From positions 2,356,001-2,420,000 of the forward strand of contig OZ250179.1 of the NCBI GenBank assembly GCA_965238125.1: DNA of 64,000 nucleotides. Direction: 5' to 3'. Below are positions 7,640-15,559 of this stretch, piece after piece (the stretch's first letter is position 1; each line of letters opens with the position of its first letter). Made by a program: the position numbers and the translations under genes. Origin of the DNA: UBA6623 sp965238125 (lineage in GTDB: Bacteria; Acidobacteriota; Terriglobia; Bryobacterales; UBA6623). Below the pieces are notes generated by a model that saw only the letters and a list, made by a program, of their open reading frames with translations, was not told the DNA's origin and ran no database searches.

Positions 7640-8728
7640 ATGAAGTTGAAGATTCTCATTCTCCCTGGAGACGGCATCGGTCCGGAAGTAACCCTCGAGG
7701 CGGTCCGGGTTCTCGAACACGTAGCCGCGAAATGGGGACACGAGATCGAGCGCAGCGAAGGCCTGCTGGGGGGCGTCGCGATCCACGAAACCGGCGGCCC
7801 GTTCCCCGACGAAACCCGCACTCTGGCGCTCGCGGCCGACGCCACACTGCTCGGCGCGGTCGGCTTGCCCGAGTTCGACGAGCTCCCGCCGCAAGAACGG
7901 CCCGAGAAAGGCTTGCTCGGAATTCGCAAGGCGCTCGACGTCTTCGCCAACCTGCGCCCGATCATCGCCTACGAAAGCTTGCTCCCCTCCTCCCCGCTCA
8001 AAGACGAAATCGTGCGCGGCACCGACATGTTGATCGTCCGCGAACTCACCGCCGGGCTCTATTTCGGCACCCCGCGCGGCATCGAAGAGCGGGACGGCGA
8101 ACGCGTGGCCCTCAACTCGATGGTCTATCGCGAGTCGGAAGTCCGCCGTGTTGCCCGCGTGGCCTTCTCCTTGGCCCAAAAGCGGCGCAACAAGGTTACC
8201 TCCGTGGACAAGGCGAACGTTCTCGAAAACTCGCAATTGTGGCGGCAGGTCGTCGTCGAGGTCGCCAAGGAATTTCCCGACGTTGAGCTGGAGCACATTT
8301 TGGTCGACAATTGCGCCATGCAGCTCGTCCTCAATCCCACCCGCTTCGACGTTGTGGTCACGGAAAACCTATTCGGCGACATCCTCTCCGATGAAGGCGC
8401 TGTCTTGGCCGGCTCGATCGGCATGTTGCCCTCGGCCTCGATCGGCGATCAATTGCCGAACGGCGTTTGGCGCGGCCTCTACGAGCCCGTCCACGGCTCC
8501 GCGCCCAACATCGCCGGACAAAACAAGGCCAATCCGCTGGCGGCCATCGGCTCGGCGGCGGCCATGTTGAGCTACAGTTTCGGGCTGAAGGAAGAAGCCG
8601 AGGCGGTTGACGCCGCCATCGCTAAGGTTCTCGCCGAAGGGCCGCTCACGGCCGACCTCACCCGCGGCGGCAGTGAAGCCGCAACGACCGAGCAGGTCGG
8701 CCGGGCGGTCCGCGACGCAATCGGGTGA
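7640..8728 (+). CDS. leuB: 3-isopropylmalate dehydrogenase
   Basis: Third step of leucine synthesis: NAD-dependent oxidation and decarboxylation of 3-isopropylmalate. 362 residues, the usual length. Visible family motifs are the N-terminal PGDGIGPEV, the substrate-binding arginine region (YFGTPRGIEER), the catalytic Tyr in MVYRESEVRRVARVAF and Lys in TSVDKANVLENSQLW, and the metal-binding aspartates in VDNCAMQ and NLFGDILSDEGAVLAG. The nucleotide site PVHGSAPNIAGQNKANP is of the NAD type. The 180 bases after nadD contain no gene. The ribosome site is weak. Confidence 0.94.
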   Translation: MKLKILILPGDGIGPEVTLEAVRVLEHVAAKWGHEIERSEGLLGGVAIHETGGPFPDETRTLALAADATLLGAVGLPEFDELPPQERPEKGLLGIRKALDVFANLRPIIAYESLLPSSPLKDEIVRGTDMLIVRELTAGLYFGTPRGIEERDGERVALNSMVYRESEVRRVARVAFSLAQKRRNKVTSVDKANVLENSQLWRQVVVEVAKEFPDVELEHILVDNCAMQLVLNPTRFDVVVTENLFGDILSDEGAVLAGSIGMLPSASIGDQLPNGVWRGLYEPVHGSAPNIAGQNKANPLAAIGSAAAMLSYSFGLKEEAEAVDAAIAKVLAEGPLTADLTRGGSEAATTEQVGRAVRDAIG

Positions 8729-8762
8729 AGGCTGAAAACCGCACTCGGTCGGCGGCTAATCT

Positions 8763-9545
8763 CTAATCCGCGGGAGGGCCCGAGGAGTCGCCGCCGAAGC
8801 TCTTTCCCGCCACCACGGCGTACGAACCGATCGACATATCCCCGCTCGAATAGACGCGTTCGGCGAGTGGAGATTCCAGCTCCATCTTCCACTGCAACGC
8901 CGGCGCGACTTCCGCTGCCTTTTTCAGAATGTCCCGAAAAACTTCGCTTTGCTCATAGCGGTCGGCGCTTTCCTTGTTGTCCCAAATCGTCATCGAGACC
9001 AACTCGTCGTCCGTCCCTAAACTGCCCATCAAGCAGGCGTAGCGGCAGCCCTCAACATCGCTGAGAATAGGGAGGACGTTGTCGGCATAGTGCTGCTTGG
9101 CGTCTTCCAGGCGATCGCGTTTGACCTTGAAGCGCAACAGCCGCAAATACGACGCGGCCTCCGTGCTCTCGTGCAACTCGGTTTTGCCCATAGCCGCATA
9201 GAGATTGAACGAAGTCACTTTGGGATCCTCGCTGACTTCGACGTACTCGAGTGTTAAGTCCTCTGACAACTGCACGCGCACCCCGCCGGCGTCGGAAAGA
9301 AACACCTTCGACTCGCGCAGCAACGTCTTGGAGGTTTCGCTCTTCTCGTACGCCTCCATGTGCTCTTGGGTGTCCCAAAAAGTTAGTGAAATGCACTCGT
9401 TGGGGTCGGCCACGCTTTCGGTGAGCGTGGCGTAGAGACAACCTTCAAAATCTTGCAAGGCGGGCAGGACCCGCCGGCTGTAGAATTCCCGGATTCGGTC
9501 GGAGACCTGGAGCTTCAGGCGAAGCGTCAGCAAGCGCATATGCAC
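8763..9545 (-). CDS. Tandem antibiotic-biosynthesis-monooxygenase (ABM) domain protein
   Basis: 260 residues with two related halves. Each carries the dimeric alpha/beta-barrel pattern: an N-terminal strand (LRLKLQVSDRIREFYSRRVL in the first, LRFKVKRDRLEDAKQHYADN in the second), a central FEGCLYATLTES / VEGCRYACLMGS strand, then SLTFWDTQEHMEAYE / SMTIWDNKESADRYE. The repeat indicates internal duplication, so one chain may form what is normally a dimer. ABM folds include quinol monooxygenases, heme-degrading IsdG-type enzymes and stress proteins. It lies 127 bases downstream of the HugZ-like gene on the same strand, which makes a heme-related role possible but unproven. Confidence 0.75.
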   Translation of the reverse strand: MHMRLLTLRLKLQVSDRIREFYSRRVLPALQDFEGCLYATLTESVADPNECISLTFWDTQEHMEAYEKSETSKTLLRESKVFLSDAGGVRVQLSEDLTLEYVEVSEDPKVTSFNLYAAMGKTELHESTEAASYLRLLRFKVKRDRLEDAKQHYADNVLPILSDVEGCRYACLMGSLGTDDELVSMTIWDNKESADRYEQSEVFRDILKKAAEVAPALQWKMELESPLAERVYSSGDMSIGSYAVVAGKSFGGDSSGPPAD

Positions 9546-9672
9546 GGGCCAACTCCTTGGGAAGACGGTGGGCTTTTAGGGCGTGCGCAGTCACCCCGCC
9601 GGATCGGACCCCGCCCTCAACCCGTCTTCGTGTCCGCGCTTATTCTACTCCACTTTCCCGACGTATGCACGC

Positions 9673-10461
9673 TCAACGCGAAGCCGTTTTGACCATCTCG
9701 ACAAGCACTTCGCGGGTCTGTTGGGTCGTGCGAACTTCCCGAGAAAAGGCGATGCGCGCTCCTCGCATTCCCTGCGCGGTTTTCAGGCGCGCGTGAAAGC
9801 CGAGCCGGTCGACCGCCGTCATTTGCGCCTCGGTCGCCTCGATCTCCGCGTGAACCTTCGCCAGCAAAATCAGCGCGGCGGCGTGGTCTTCATTCATGTG
9901 GCGAATGATGCCGTCGGCTGCTTCGGCCAGCGGGTCCGGTTGGGCCCCGGCGTACTCTTCCGCGGCAACCCAGCCCATCACGCCGAAACCGCCAACGAAG
10001 TAAACATCGGTGACGCTCATGCGGTAGAAGCCGAAATCGTCGTAGTCGACCCAATACTTGGCATTCGGGTAGGCCTTGAGATAGAGCTCGCGCGCGTCGG
10101 GGACTTCCTCCTCGTCAAGGGCCCAGGCCTCGCCCATCAGGGTTACCCGCGCGGCTCCCAATACGTCGCTTGCTCCGGGGTCCCGCATGACGAGCAGAGC
10201 CGCTCTCGGATCGCCTTGCAGATTTTGCGTGTGCATCGCCATTTGGCTGATCAGAAACAGCGGGCGGCCCTCGCCGTCGAGCCCGAAAGGCATGACCGAC
10301 CCGAAGGGAAAGCCCGGTTGCCTGCGTGATTGCGTCGAAAGCGTCCCGACGCTGCCCAAGTGCATCAGCGTGCGCGCTTGCTCGGCATAGCTCGGCGTCG
10401 GCACATCCGCCCCCGCCGGCATCGCCGTTGCCCCGTGTTGTCCGCGAGATGTTGTCGCCAT
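9673..10461 (-). CDS. HugZ-like protein: split-barrel flavin/heme-type domain plus DUF2470
   Basis: 262 residues. Residues about 25-170 form a pyridoxamine-5'-phosphate-oxidase-like split barrel (GSVGTLSTQSRRQPGFPFGS, LFLISQMAMHTQNLQGDPRA, then GEAWALDEEE and YWVDYDDFGFYRM). The C-terminal third is a DUF2470 module (GIIRHMNEDHAAALILLAKV ... VDRLGFHARL). This order is that of HugZ/HutZ heme-utilisation proteins, in which the C-terminal HMNEDH histidine region contributes to heme binding. Related plant and cyanobacterial proteins bind tetrapyrroles. It is first in a probable two-gene unit with the ABM protein. Actual heme breakdown is not certain. Confidence 0.8.
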   Translation of the reverse strand: MATTSRGQHGATAMPAGADVPTPSYAEQARTLMHLGSVGTLSTQSRRQPGFPFGSVMPFGLDGEGRPLFLISQMAMHTQNLQGDPRAALLVMRDPGASDVLGAARVTLMGEAWALDEEEVPDARELYLKAYPNAKYWVDYDDFGFYRMSVTDVYFVGGFGVMGWVAAEEYAGAQPDPLAEAADGIIRHMNEDHAAALILLAKVHAEIEATEAQMTAVDRLGFHARLKTAQGMRGARIAFSREVRTTQQTREVLVEMVKTASR

Positions 10462-10492
10462 GAAAATCTCCCTCTCTCATCGTACAGCGGGG

Positions 10493-10573
10493 CGTGTCGC
10501 CGAATCCCGTGTCGCCGAATCTCGTGTCGCCGGAGTACGTGTCGCCGGGGTACGTGAACCGTGAACCGTGAAC
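10493..10573. repeat. Tandem repeats: four 15-bp units then three 7-bp units
   Basis: Four units in perfect 15-base register from 10493 to 10552, each CGTGTCGCC plus a variable end (gaatcc, gaatct, ggagta, ggggta). CGTGAAC then repeats three times (10553-10573). It lies upstream of the HugZ-like gene, about 30 bases before its start. It may be a slippage array; a regulatory role is only possible. Confidence 0.8.
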
Positions 10574-10698
10574 CGAACCTTGAGGGGACCGGGGCTGATG
10601 ATCCCAAGAGTGGCGCTCGCGGGTCTTCGGCTCGTTGGAAGCATCCACAACCGCTCGGTTTTGGCCCGCGAACGGGTGTGCGACATAAATGTGGGAAA

Positions 10699-12099
10699 TC
10701 AAGCGGCGCGGGCACGGGCCTCCCAGTAATCCTCGAACCTTCCGCTCAGCCGACAGCAGCGCAACGCGATGATGGCGTTGGCGCCGCGCACCGTCCAGAA
10801 CATGCCGGAGCGCTTTAACCGCGCGCCGATCACCTTCTTGCAGCCCGCCTCGACCACTCCCGAGCCGACAAACAATCCCTGGCGGCGAAACTCGGGATAC
10901 CGCATCCGCTCGGCGTTGCGCTCGAAGTAGTCCGCCTCGTTGGCGAGCAAATGGGCCGACTCCTGATTCGGCGTGGAGAACCCGCGTAAGACTTTCACCA
11001 ACGCCTTGATCTTGCCTTGTTCGAGCTTGTGCAACAACCGCGCGGCCCAACGTTTCCGCCGGCGCTCATCGCTCGGGAACAGTTTCGCCGACAACTCCCA
11101 CAGATGCTGCCGCGCATGGTAAAGGTCGACGATCTCGACGGCGCCGGGGAAGTGCTGATGTGCCAGGTTCCAGATCCAGGGCGCGCCGTCGCCGAGAATG
11201 ACTTTCTTGCGAGCACGGCTCCAGCCCCGCCGCCAAGCTTCCGTATACAGCCGCAAGCCGAACGCCTCGGCTCCCTCGATCGCCGCGCTGTAACTGGTCG
11301 AGTTCTCGTCGCGCCGCGGCCGGCCTTGTTCGTCGGTGGTGGTTTGGGTGAAGACGCAGCCGAGTTTGACCTCGCGGGTGCGGGCCGGCCGCCCCGCGGT
11401 TTTTCCGACACGGCCGGCGGTCTCGGCGGCCACGACGGGAATGCCCGTGCCGTCCATTTCGATGTAGAGCAGGGGCACGGCGGGGGCGGCGACGTGCGGC
11501 AAGTCGAGTTGCTTGGCGCGTTGGATCGCCACTTGCTCGCGGGCTTCGATGTCGGCGCCGAGGGCCTCGGCATGGCGTTCGACGGACTTGGCGGTAACGT
11601 CGAGACCGGCCAAGACGTCGAGTTGTTCACGGCCTTGCTCGAAAGAAGTTTCGCTGCCCACCAGCGCCATCATGCGGCGCACGCCGGGCGAGCAGGCGGT
11701 GCCTTCGATGTCGAGTTCGCGGTCGCGCGGGCTTTGTCCCCGGCGGCATGTCGAGCAGAGGTAGTAGGCGCGCTCGAAACGCACCTCGCCCACCACGGTG
11801 GTGAGTTGTTTGGGGCGAGTATCGCGGCAGCAAGCTTGTTGACCGCAGGGGCAGGGGATTCGGGACGGCACGGTCTCGGAGGACGACAGTAACTTGCTCA
11901 GCAGCGTGGTCCCGGCGCGATGCATGGTGCCGCGAACCGCCGTCTCGACGGCTTCGAGATCGAGGGGGTCGCCGCGGCGTTGGCCGCGGAAGATGACCCC
12001 GAGCAGCTGCGTCACTTCTTGGGCGACTTCGTGGCGGATGGTTTCGGCCGTTTTTTTTCCTGGGGCTTCGGGGTGTCTGCGGCGGGTCGCAGACGGCAA
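10699..12099 (-). CDS. ISKra4-family transposase
   Basis: 466 residues as an independent frame. A zinc-ribbon-like section (PCGQQACCRDTRPKQL, then YLCSTCRRGQSPRDREL) precedes a DDE nuclease domain with LLYIEMDGTGIPVV (first Asp), VILGDGAPWIWNLAHQHFPG (second Asp) and a late acidic position in FVGSGVVEAGCKKVIGARLK. The final tryptophan-rich segment (SGMFWTVRGANAIIALRC) is typical of the family. A start at 12099 lies inside the upstream gene. The frame can also be reached by -1 frameshifting at the A8 run (12058-12051), which would make a fusion of about 570 residues with the DUF6788-like part. Confidence 0.92.
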   Translation of the reverse strand: MPSATRRRHPEAPGKKTAETIRHEVAQEVTQLLGVIFRGQRRGDPLDLEAVETAVRGTMHRAGTTLLSKLLSSSETVPSRIPCPCGQQACCRDTRPKQLTTVVGEVRFERAYYLCSTCRRGQSPRDRELDIEGTACSPGVRRMMALVGSETSFEQGREQLDVLAGLDVTAKSVERHAEALGADIEAREQVAIQRAKQLDLPHVAAPAVPLLYIEMDGTGIPVVAAETAGRVGKTAGRPARTREVKLGCVFTQTTTDEQGRPRRDENSTSYSAAIEGAEAFGLRLYTEAWRRGWSRARKKVILGDGAPWIWNLAHQHFPGAVEIVDLYHARQHLWELSAKLFPSDERRRKRWAARLLHKLEQGKIKALVKVLRGFSTPNQESAHLLANEADYFERNAERMRYPEFRRQGLFVGSGVVEAGCKKVIGARLKRSGMFWTVRGANAIIALRCCRLSGRFEDYWEARARAA

Positions 12100-12410
12100 A
12101 TGCTTTCGTTGACATCGAGCAATTGCCGGCTGAGTTGTTGGAAGCGATGAAACTCGGCCACCTGGCGTTCGGCCTTGCGGCGATCCGCGGGCGAAGAGAA
12201 GGTCTCAGTCACGGTCTTGCCGCTCACTTTTTTGGTGAGGCGGAAATGCGGACCATGGGGCGGTTGGTCGGGTTGGTGGCAGCGGCAATTCGGTTTGCCG
12301 CAGCGGCCGCGGGTGGCGGTAATCGAGCCGCTGCGAAAGTCTCCTAAGTGGAGGATCTCGGAGAGAATCGCGGCACGTTGTCGTTCGAGGGCAGCGAGAG
12401 ATTGGGGCAC
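12012..12410 (-). CDS. Small DUF6788-like accessory protein of the ISKra4 element
   Basis: 132 residues. After a helical start (LAALERQRAAILSEILHLGD) comes a short zinc-ribbon-like core, RGRCGKPNCRCHQPDQPPHG, followed by FRLTKKVSGKTVTETFSSP. This is the pattern of small proteins found next to ISKra4/IS66-type transposases. Its last 29 codons overlap the transposase frame. The tail is Lys/Pro-rich (PQEKKRPKPSATKSPKK) and holds the slippery A8 run. It is probably a DNA-binding partner or the N-terminal part of a fusion transposase. Confidence 0.7.
   Translation of the reverse strand: MPQSLAALERQRAAILSEILHLGDFRSGSITATRGRCGKPNCRCHQPDQPPHGPHFRLTKKVSGKTVTETFSSPADRRKAERQVAEFHRFQQLSRQLLDVNESICRLRPAADTPKPQEKKRPKPSATKSPKK
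12051..12058 (-). promoter_or_regulatory. Slippery A_AAA_AAA site for -1 frameshifting in the ISKra4 element
   Basis: On the minus strand the run reads gAA AAA AAA cgg in the frame of the accessory gene, so the heptamer is A_AAA_AAA in exact phase. A slip of one base back gives ACG-GCC-GAA (T-A-E), which is the transposase frame. The transposase frame is the -1 frame relative to the upstream gene, as required. Confidence 0.7.
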
Positions 12411-12550
12411 GGGGCACCTCCTTATTACCTAGCGTATACATACGCAAGGAAAAACGCCACAAAAAAAGACAAACCCACAAGCTCCCACATTTATGTCGCG
12501 CACCCCCCGCGAACCTTCTCCAACGCCCTTGACTCTAAACAGGTTATGCT

Positions 12551-12944
12551 AAATTGGGTTGGTTTCGTATTTTCCGTCCGCCAGATCTTGGTCCGCAGCC
12601 GTTCCGGCCTCCTGGTTTCAAGCACCGGCGTGATCGGTGCGAGGGTGGGGACCCTCTCCGATCCTTTCGCGGTCGGGCTTTCGGCCTTCGGTTGTCCGGT
12701 TGAGGCCCCGCCGGCCGCACTGCGAGCCGGGGTGCGCCCATGGCCTCAATACGCTGATTCCAAGGCGGTTGACTCATAATTGGGTTCGTTTGGTTTTTCT
12801 GTTTCGTGCTCCATGACCGAGGTTGACCGACGAATTTTCTCGGCCGGTCCGGGTGGCGCCGCCGATTTCGGCCTGGGAATCTTCTAAGACATTGATATCA
12901 AAGGACCTTAGTGCTGTAGATTTGCGAAAATTGGGTTCGTTTCG
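12551..12944. repeat. Three copies of an AATTGGGTT(C/G)GTTT motif in a gene-poor stretch
   Basis: AAATTGGGTTGGTTTCG at 12551, AATTGGGTTCGTTTGG at 12778 and AAAATTGGGTTCGTTTCG at 12927. The last two share 14 identical bases; the first has one change. They lie in 12515-13181, where no gene is supported. Spacing is not regular. Confidence 0.65.
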
Positions 12945-13181
12945 CACAAGAAATTTATCGAAGCGCTCGCCGGTATCTGATCAATCCTTCTTGACTGCGC
13001 AGCGCCAGCCTTTGGCCTGCCGGGTCCCCAAGCTCGTGCTTAGGATAGCGGCCTTGTCAACCGGTTCTTGCCGAGTTCGGGAGACAGCTCCCGACTTTCC
13101 CCATTAAGCTCCAATACCTTTCACTTAAGTGGCCGTATGAAAGAGGGAAAATCAATGCGGCGACGTGGTGGCGCGCCGCGA

Positions 13182-13644
13182 CGGGCCGCTCGCGCCGTCC
13201 CCTTGAGTAGCGTGGCTCCCCGGCCCCGGCGGGGGCCCTGGAATTTAGCCCACGGCTTCAGCCGTGGGAAAGAGGACCAAGCGGAAAGCCCCAGAGGGGC
13301 GCGGGAACATGGCCACACCTTCGCCCACATCTTGGTTCACGTCGTGTTCTTGACGAAACAACGACGGCCCTTTCTCCAGTCAGCGAATCTTGCCGCCGTG
13401 CGACGCTATCGGAAATCAGGAGCAACACCACCGCCGAGTCTCCTTCGAGGATGAGTTCGTGTCTCTGTTGAAATAGAGCGCAATGGAGTTGGACGAGCGC
13501 TATCTCCGGGGATGATTTCCCTCGCCCCTTCAGGGCTGTTTCGGTTATTGGATGGTCCCAGGGCTGAAGCCGTGGGCTAAATTCCGGGGCCCCTGCCGGG
13601 GCCGAGGAGTCAACGCTACTCAAGGGGACGGCGCGAGCGGCCCG
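13182..13644. mobile_element. Internally deleted REP-associated (RAYT/IS200-like) element with long inverted repeats
   Basis: Two arms of about 87 bases (13182-13268 and 13558-13644) are near-perfect inverted copies. Each contains the small hairpin CCCACGGCTTCAGCC(G)TGGG and the string ggaatttagcccacggc. They enclose a transposase remnant that keeps only the two ends of the protein. Palindromes of this type beside such a gene are the mark of REP sequences mobilised by RAYT enzymes. Part of the left arm recurs at 33893-33930. Confidence 0.78.
13309..13515 (+). pseudogene. RAYT (Transposase_17) gene reduced to its N- and C-terminal ends
   Basis: The first part reads HTFAHILVHVVFLTKQRRPF in one frame (from about 13312), the usual start of REP-associated tyrosine transposases. 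After about 13412 another frame gives NQEQHHRRVSFEDEFVSLLK, a stop (TAG), then MELDERYLRG and TGA at 13513-13515, which is the usual family C-terminus. The middle, about 80 residues including the catalytic tyrosine, is missing. The ATG at 13309 is one base out of frame with the following codons. The gene is therefore dead; an intact copy elsewhere would have to supply the enzyme. Confidence 0.75.
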
Positions 13645-13801
13645 AGCCGCGCCGCCCCGCCGCCGGATTGATATCCCTTCCTGCGTTAAGGATCCTCAAG
13701 TGAGAGCATTGCATTAAGCTCTCAGCAACCGCCCTGTCGAGTCCGAACACAACTCATTCCATTGCCTTAAAGAGGAATTGAGTGTATCCTGTGCTGGCGG
13801 A

Positions 13802-14296
13802 ATGTCGAATTCGGAAACGCCGGAAAAAAAGAAGGGGCTCGGGGGCGTTGTGGCAACGGTCGCCGCAGCGCTGGGCGGCCCGGTGCTGCCGGCGGTATTC
13901 CAGTGGGAGACGGTCGCCGGTTTCGTCGAACGCCATCCCTTCTGGGCGGTCGGACTGCTGCTCGCCTATGAGTCGGTCGTCTTCGCCTGCACGCTTGTCG
14001 CGGGGGTTTGGCGACGGCTCGAAAAGCCGTGGCTCGACGCGGCGGCGATCGCGATTGACTACCAGGTCCAGTCGTTCATCTCGCGTTTTCGAAGAAAATA
14101 CCTTCAGCATCTCTACTATCAATGTCGTGATTTTGACGTCAAGGGATTAACGACTCAGGGAAAATACGCGCTTGAGCTGGAGCGAGTCTTCGTCGAGTTG
14201 CGAGTCGAGGCCACTCCCCTGCACGAAACGACGGCCGGCACCATCCCGCCTTTGCCGGCTAAACTCCGCGAGGGGTCGCATACCGGCGGCTATTAA
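13802..14296 (+). pseudogene. N-terminal fragment of a STAND/NACHT-type membrane-anchored protein
   Basis: 164 residues from the ATG (a TTG at 13778 is in frame but fits no ribosome site). A short basic head is followed by a membrane helix (FWAVGLLLAYESVVFACTLV) and then RFRRKYLQHLYYQCRDFDVK, GLTTQGKYALELERVFVELR and PLHETTAGTIPPLPAKLREG. This combination precedes the NTPase domain in large NACHT/STAND proteins of Acidobacteria and cyanobacteria. Here the frame stops just where the NTPase should begin, and the following DNA belongs to the next gene. It is most likely the surviving head of a deleted defence or signalling gene; a short stand-alone protein is possible. Confidence 0.5.
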
Positions 14297-14462
14297 GAGA
14301 GCGCCGCACGGACGAAGGCCCGCCCAACCCCTCGCCTCGATTGAGCCGATAAGCCACCCTCCACCCGACAGCAACGTCGCGGGCCGGCCCACTATACTCC
14401 ATGGGTTCGGGTCTATCAGCGCATGGTGCAAGTCGGCGTCTTTAGTCCAAGGTATTCCTCGC

Positions 14463-15359
14463 GTGCGTCCGCAATATTGGCTTTGGCTCTTTCTGGTGCA
14501 GTTCTGCTGGACCGGAAGCTACGTGGCCATGAAATGGGCGGGGGACGAGATGCCGGTGGGCGTTGTCGTCTTCTTGCGCTATGGCGGAGCGTCGTTGGGC
14601 TTCCTCGTTGGGAACCTTTTCAGCGGCCGGCCGCGCTGGCATCGCGCCGACTTGGGACTGCTCGCCCTGCTGGGGGCGCTGAACTTCGCGCTGGCTCCGA
14701 CGCTCCAAATCGCGAGTTTGCGCTACACGCAGGCGATCGACGTTTCGATCCTGATCGCGCTCGAGCCGATGCTGACCGCGCTGGTCGCGGCGTTGCTGCT
14801 CAAGGAACATATTGCCCGGCGGACCGCTTTGGCGCTGGCGGTCGGAACCGCCGGGATGTTTCTGCTCTCGGGCGTTGGGATGCCTTCGGGCCAAGGGTGG
14901 GCCGGCGGACGGCTGCTCGGCAACCTGATGTTCTTCGCGTCGTTGCTGTTCGAGGTGGCGGTGACGGTTTCAGGACGGCGCTTGGCCTACCGCTATCGGC
15001 CGAGCGATGCCGTCCAAGCGATGATGCTGGCGGGTTTTTTGACGGCCGGGGCGGTGTACTCGGGGGAGATCGCGGCGATGGATTTCACGGCGCCGTCGTT
15101 GCGGGCTTGGGGGTCGGTGCTGTACTTGGTCGTCGGGCCGTCGATTTTTTCCTACACGGTGTGGTACCACATCTTGCGCGAAGTTCCGGCGAATCGCGTG
15201 GCGCTGAGCCTTTTCTTTCAGCCGCTGATCGGGACTTGTTTGGGCTATTTTCTGTTGGGTGAAACGATCGGCGTGGAAACAATCGTCGGGGCAACTCTCG
15301 TGGTTGGAGGCTTGGCCTGGTGGCAGGTGCGCGGCGGCGGTGACGGCCGGGGAAGATAG
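14463..15359 (+). CDS. EamA/DMT-family transporter
   Basis: 298-residue inner-membrane transporter with ten hydrophobic segments and two EamA repeats. The first includes FCWTGSYVAMKWAGDEMPVG and LRYTQAIDVSILIALEPMLT with LLLKEHIARRTALALAVG. The second includes LEVAVTVSGRRLAYRYR-like sequence and VALSLFFQPLIGTCLGYFLL with GETIGVETIVGATLVVGG. Such proteins export or import amino acids, nucleotides or other small metabolites. GTG 14463 is chosen because it places the first helix at residue 3-20; the frame is open upstream but the sequence there is not protein-like. Substrate is unknown. Confidence 0.85.
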   Translation: MRPQYWLWLFLVQFCWTGSYVAMKWAGDEMPVGVVVFLRYGGASLGFLVGNLFSGRPRWHRADLGLLALLGALNFALAPTLQIASLRYTQAIDVSILIALEPMLTALVAALLLKEHIARRTALALAVGTAGMFLLSGVGMPSGQGWAGGRLLGNLMFFASLLFEVAVTVSGRRLAYRYRPSDAVQAMMLAGFLTAGAVYSGEIAAMDFTAPSLRAWGSVLYLVVGPSIFSYTVWYHILREVPANRVALSLFFQPLIGTCLGYFLLGETIGVETIVGATLVVGGLAWWQVRGGGDGRGR

Positions 15360-15370
15360 CTGGTTCGATA

Positions 15371-15556
15371 TACGCAATTCACAACGCCGATACAGAGTCC
15401 CGAGCGCAAGCGACGGGCCGAGAGCGCATCGGTCTCGACTAGAAGCAAGACGAGTCGAAACGCGCGACGGTTTTGGGGAGACGCAGTGCCGAAGCGCATC
15501 GCGGCTGCGTGTGCTTGGCCCGTCGCTTGCGCTCGGGGCTCTGTATCTGCGCTGTG
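15371..15556. repeat. Intact palindromic repeat element (same family as 1091-1118/2843-3004)
   Basis: About 185 bases. The left arm (gatacagagtcccgagcg, then caagcgacgggcc) and the right arm (its reverse complement, ending ggctctgtatc near 15547) pair over roughly 30 bases with one mismatch, around a 95-base loop. It lies between two convergent genes and has no reading frame of its own. This copy shows what the 1-3 kb copy looked like before the IS110-type insertion. Confidence 0.8.
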
Positions 15557-15559
15557 ACT

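Larger units (their letters stand above)
10674..12505 (-). mobile_element. ISKra4-family insertion sequence, complete, with 9-bp target duplication
   Basis: 1832 bp. Both ends start GGGTG and carry 23-bp terminal inverted repeats with one mismatch (left 10674-10696; right 12483-12505; shared core GCGACATAAATGTGGGA). CCCGCGAAC is present on both sides (10665-10673 and 12506-12514), a clean 9-bp target duplication. It encodes an accessory protein and a transposase in overlapping frames with a slippery site between. All parts look intact, so the element could be active and recent. Confidence 0.92.
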
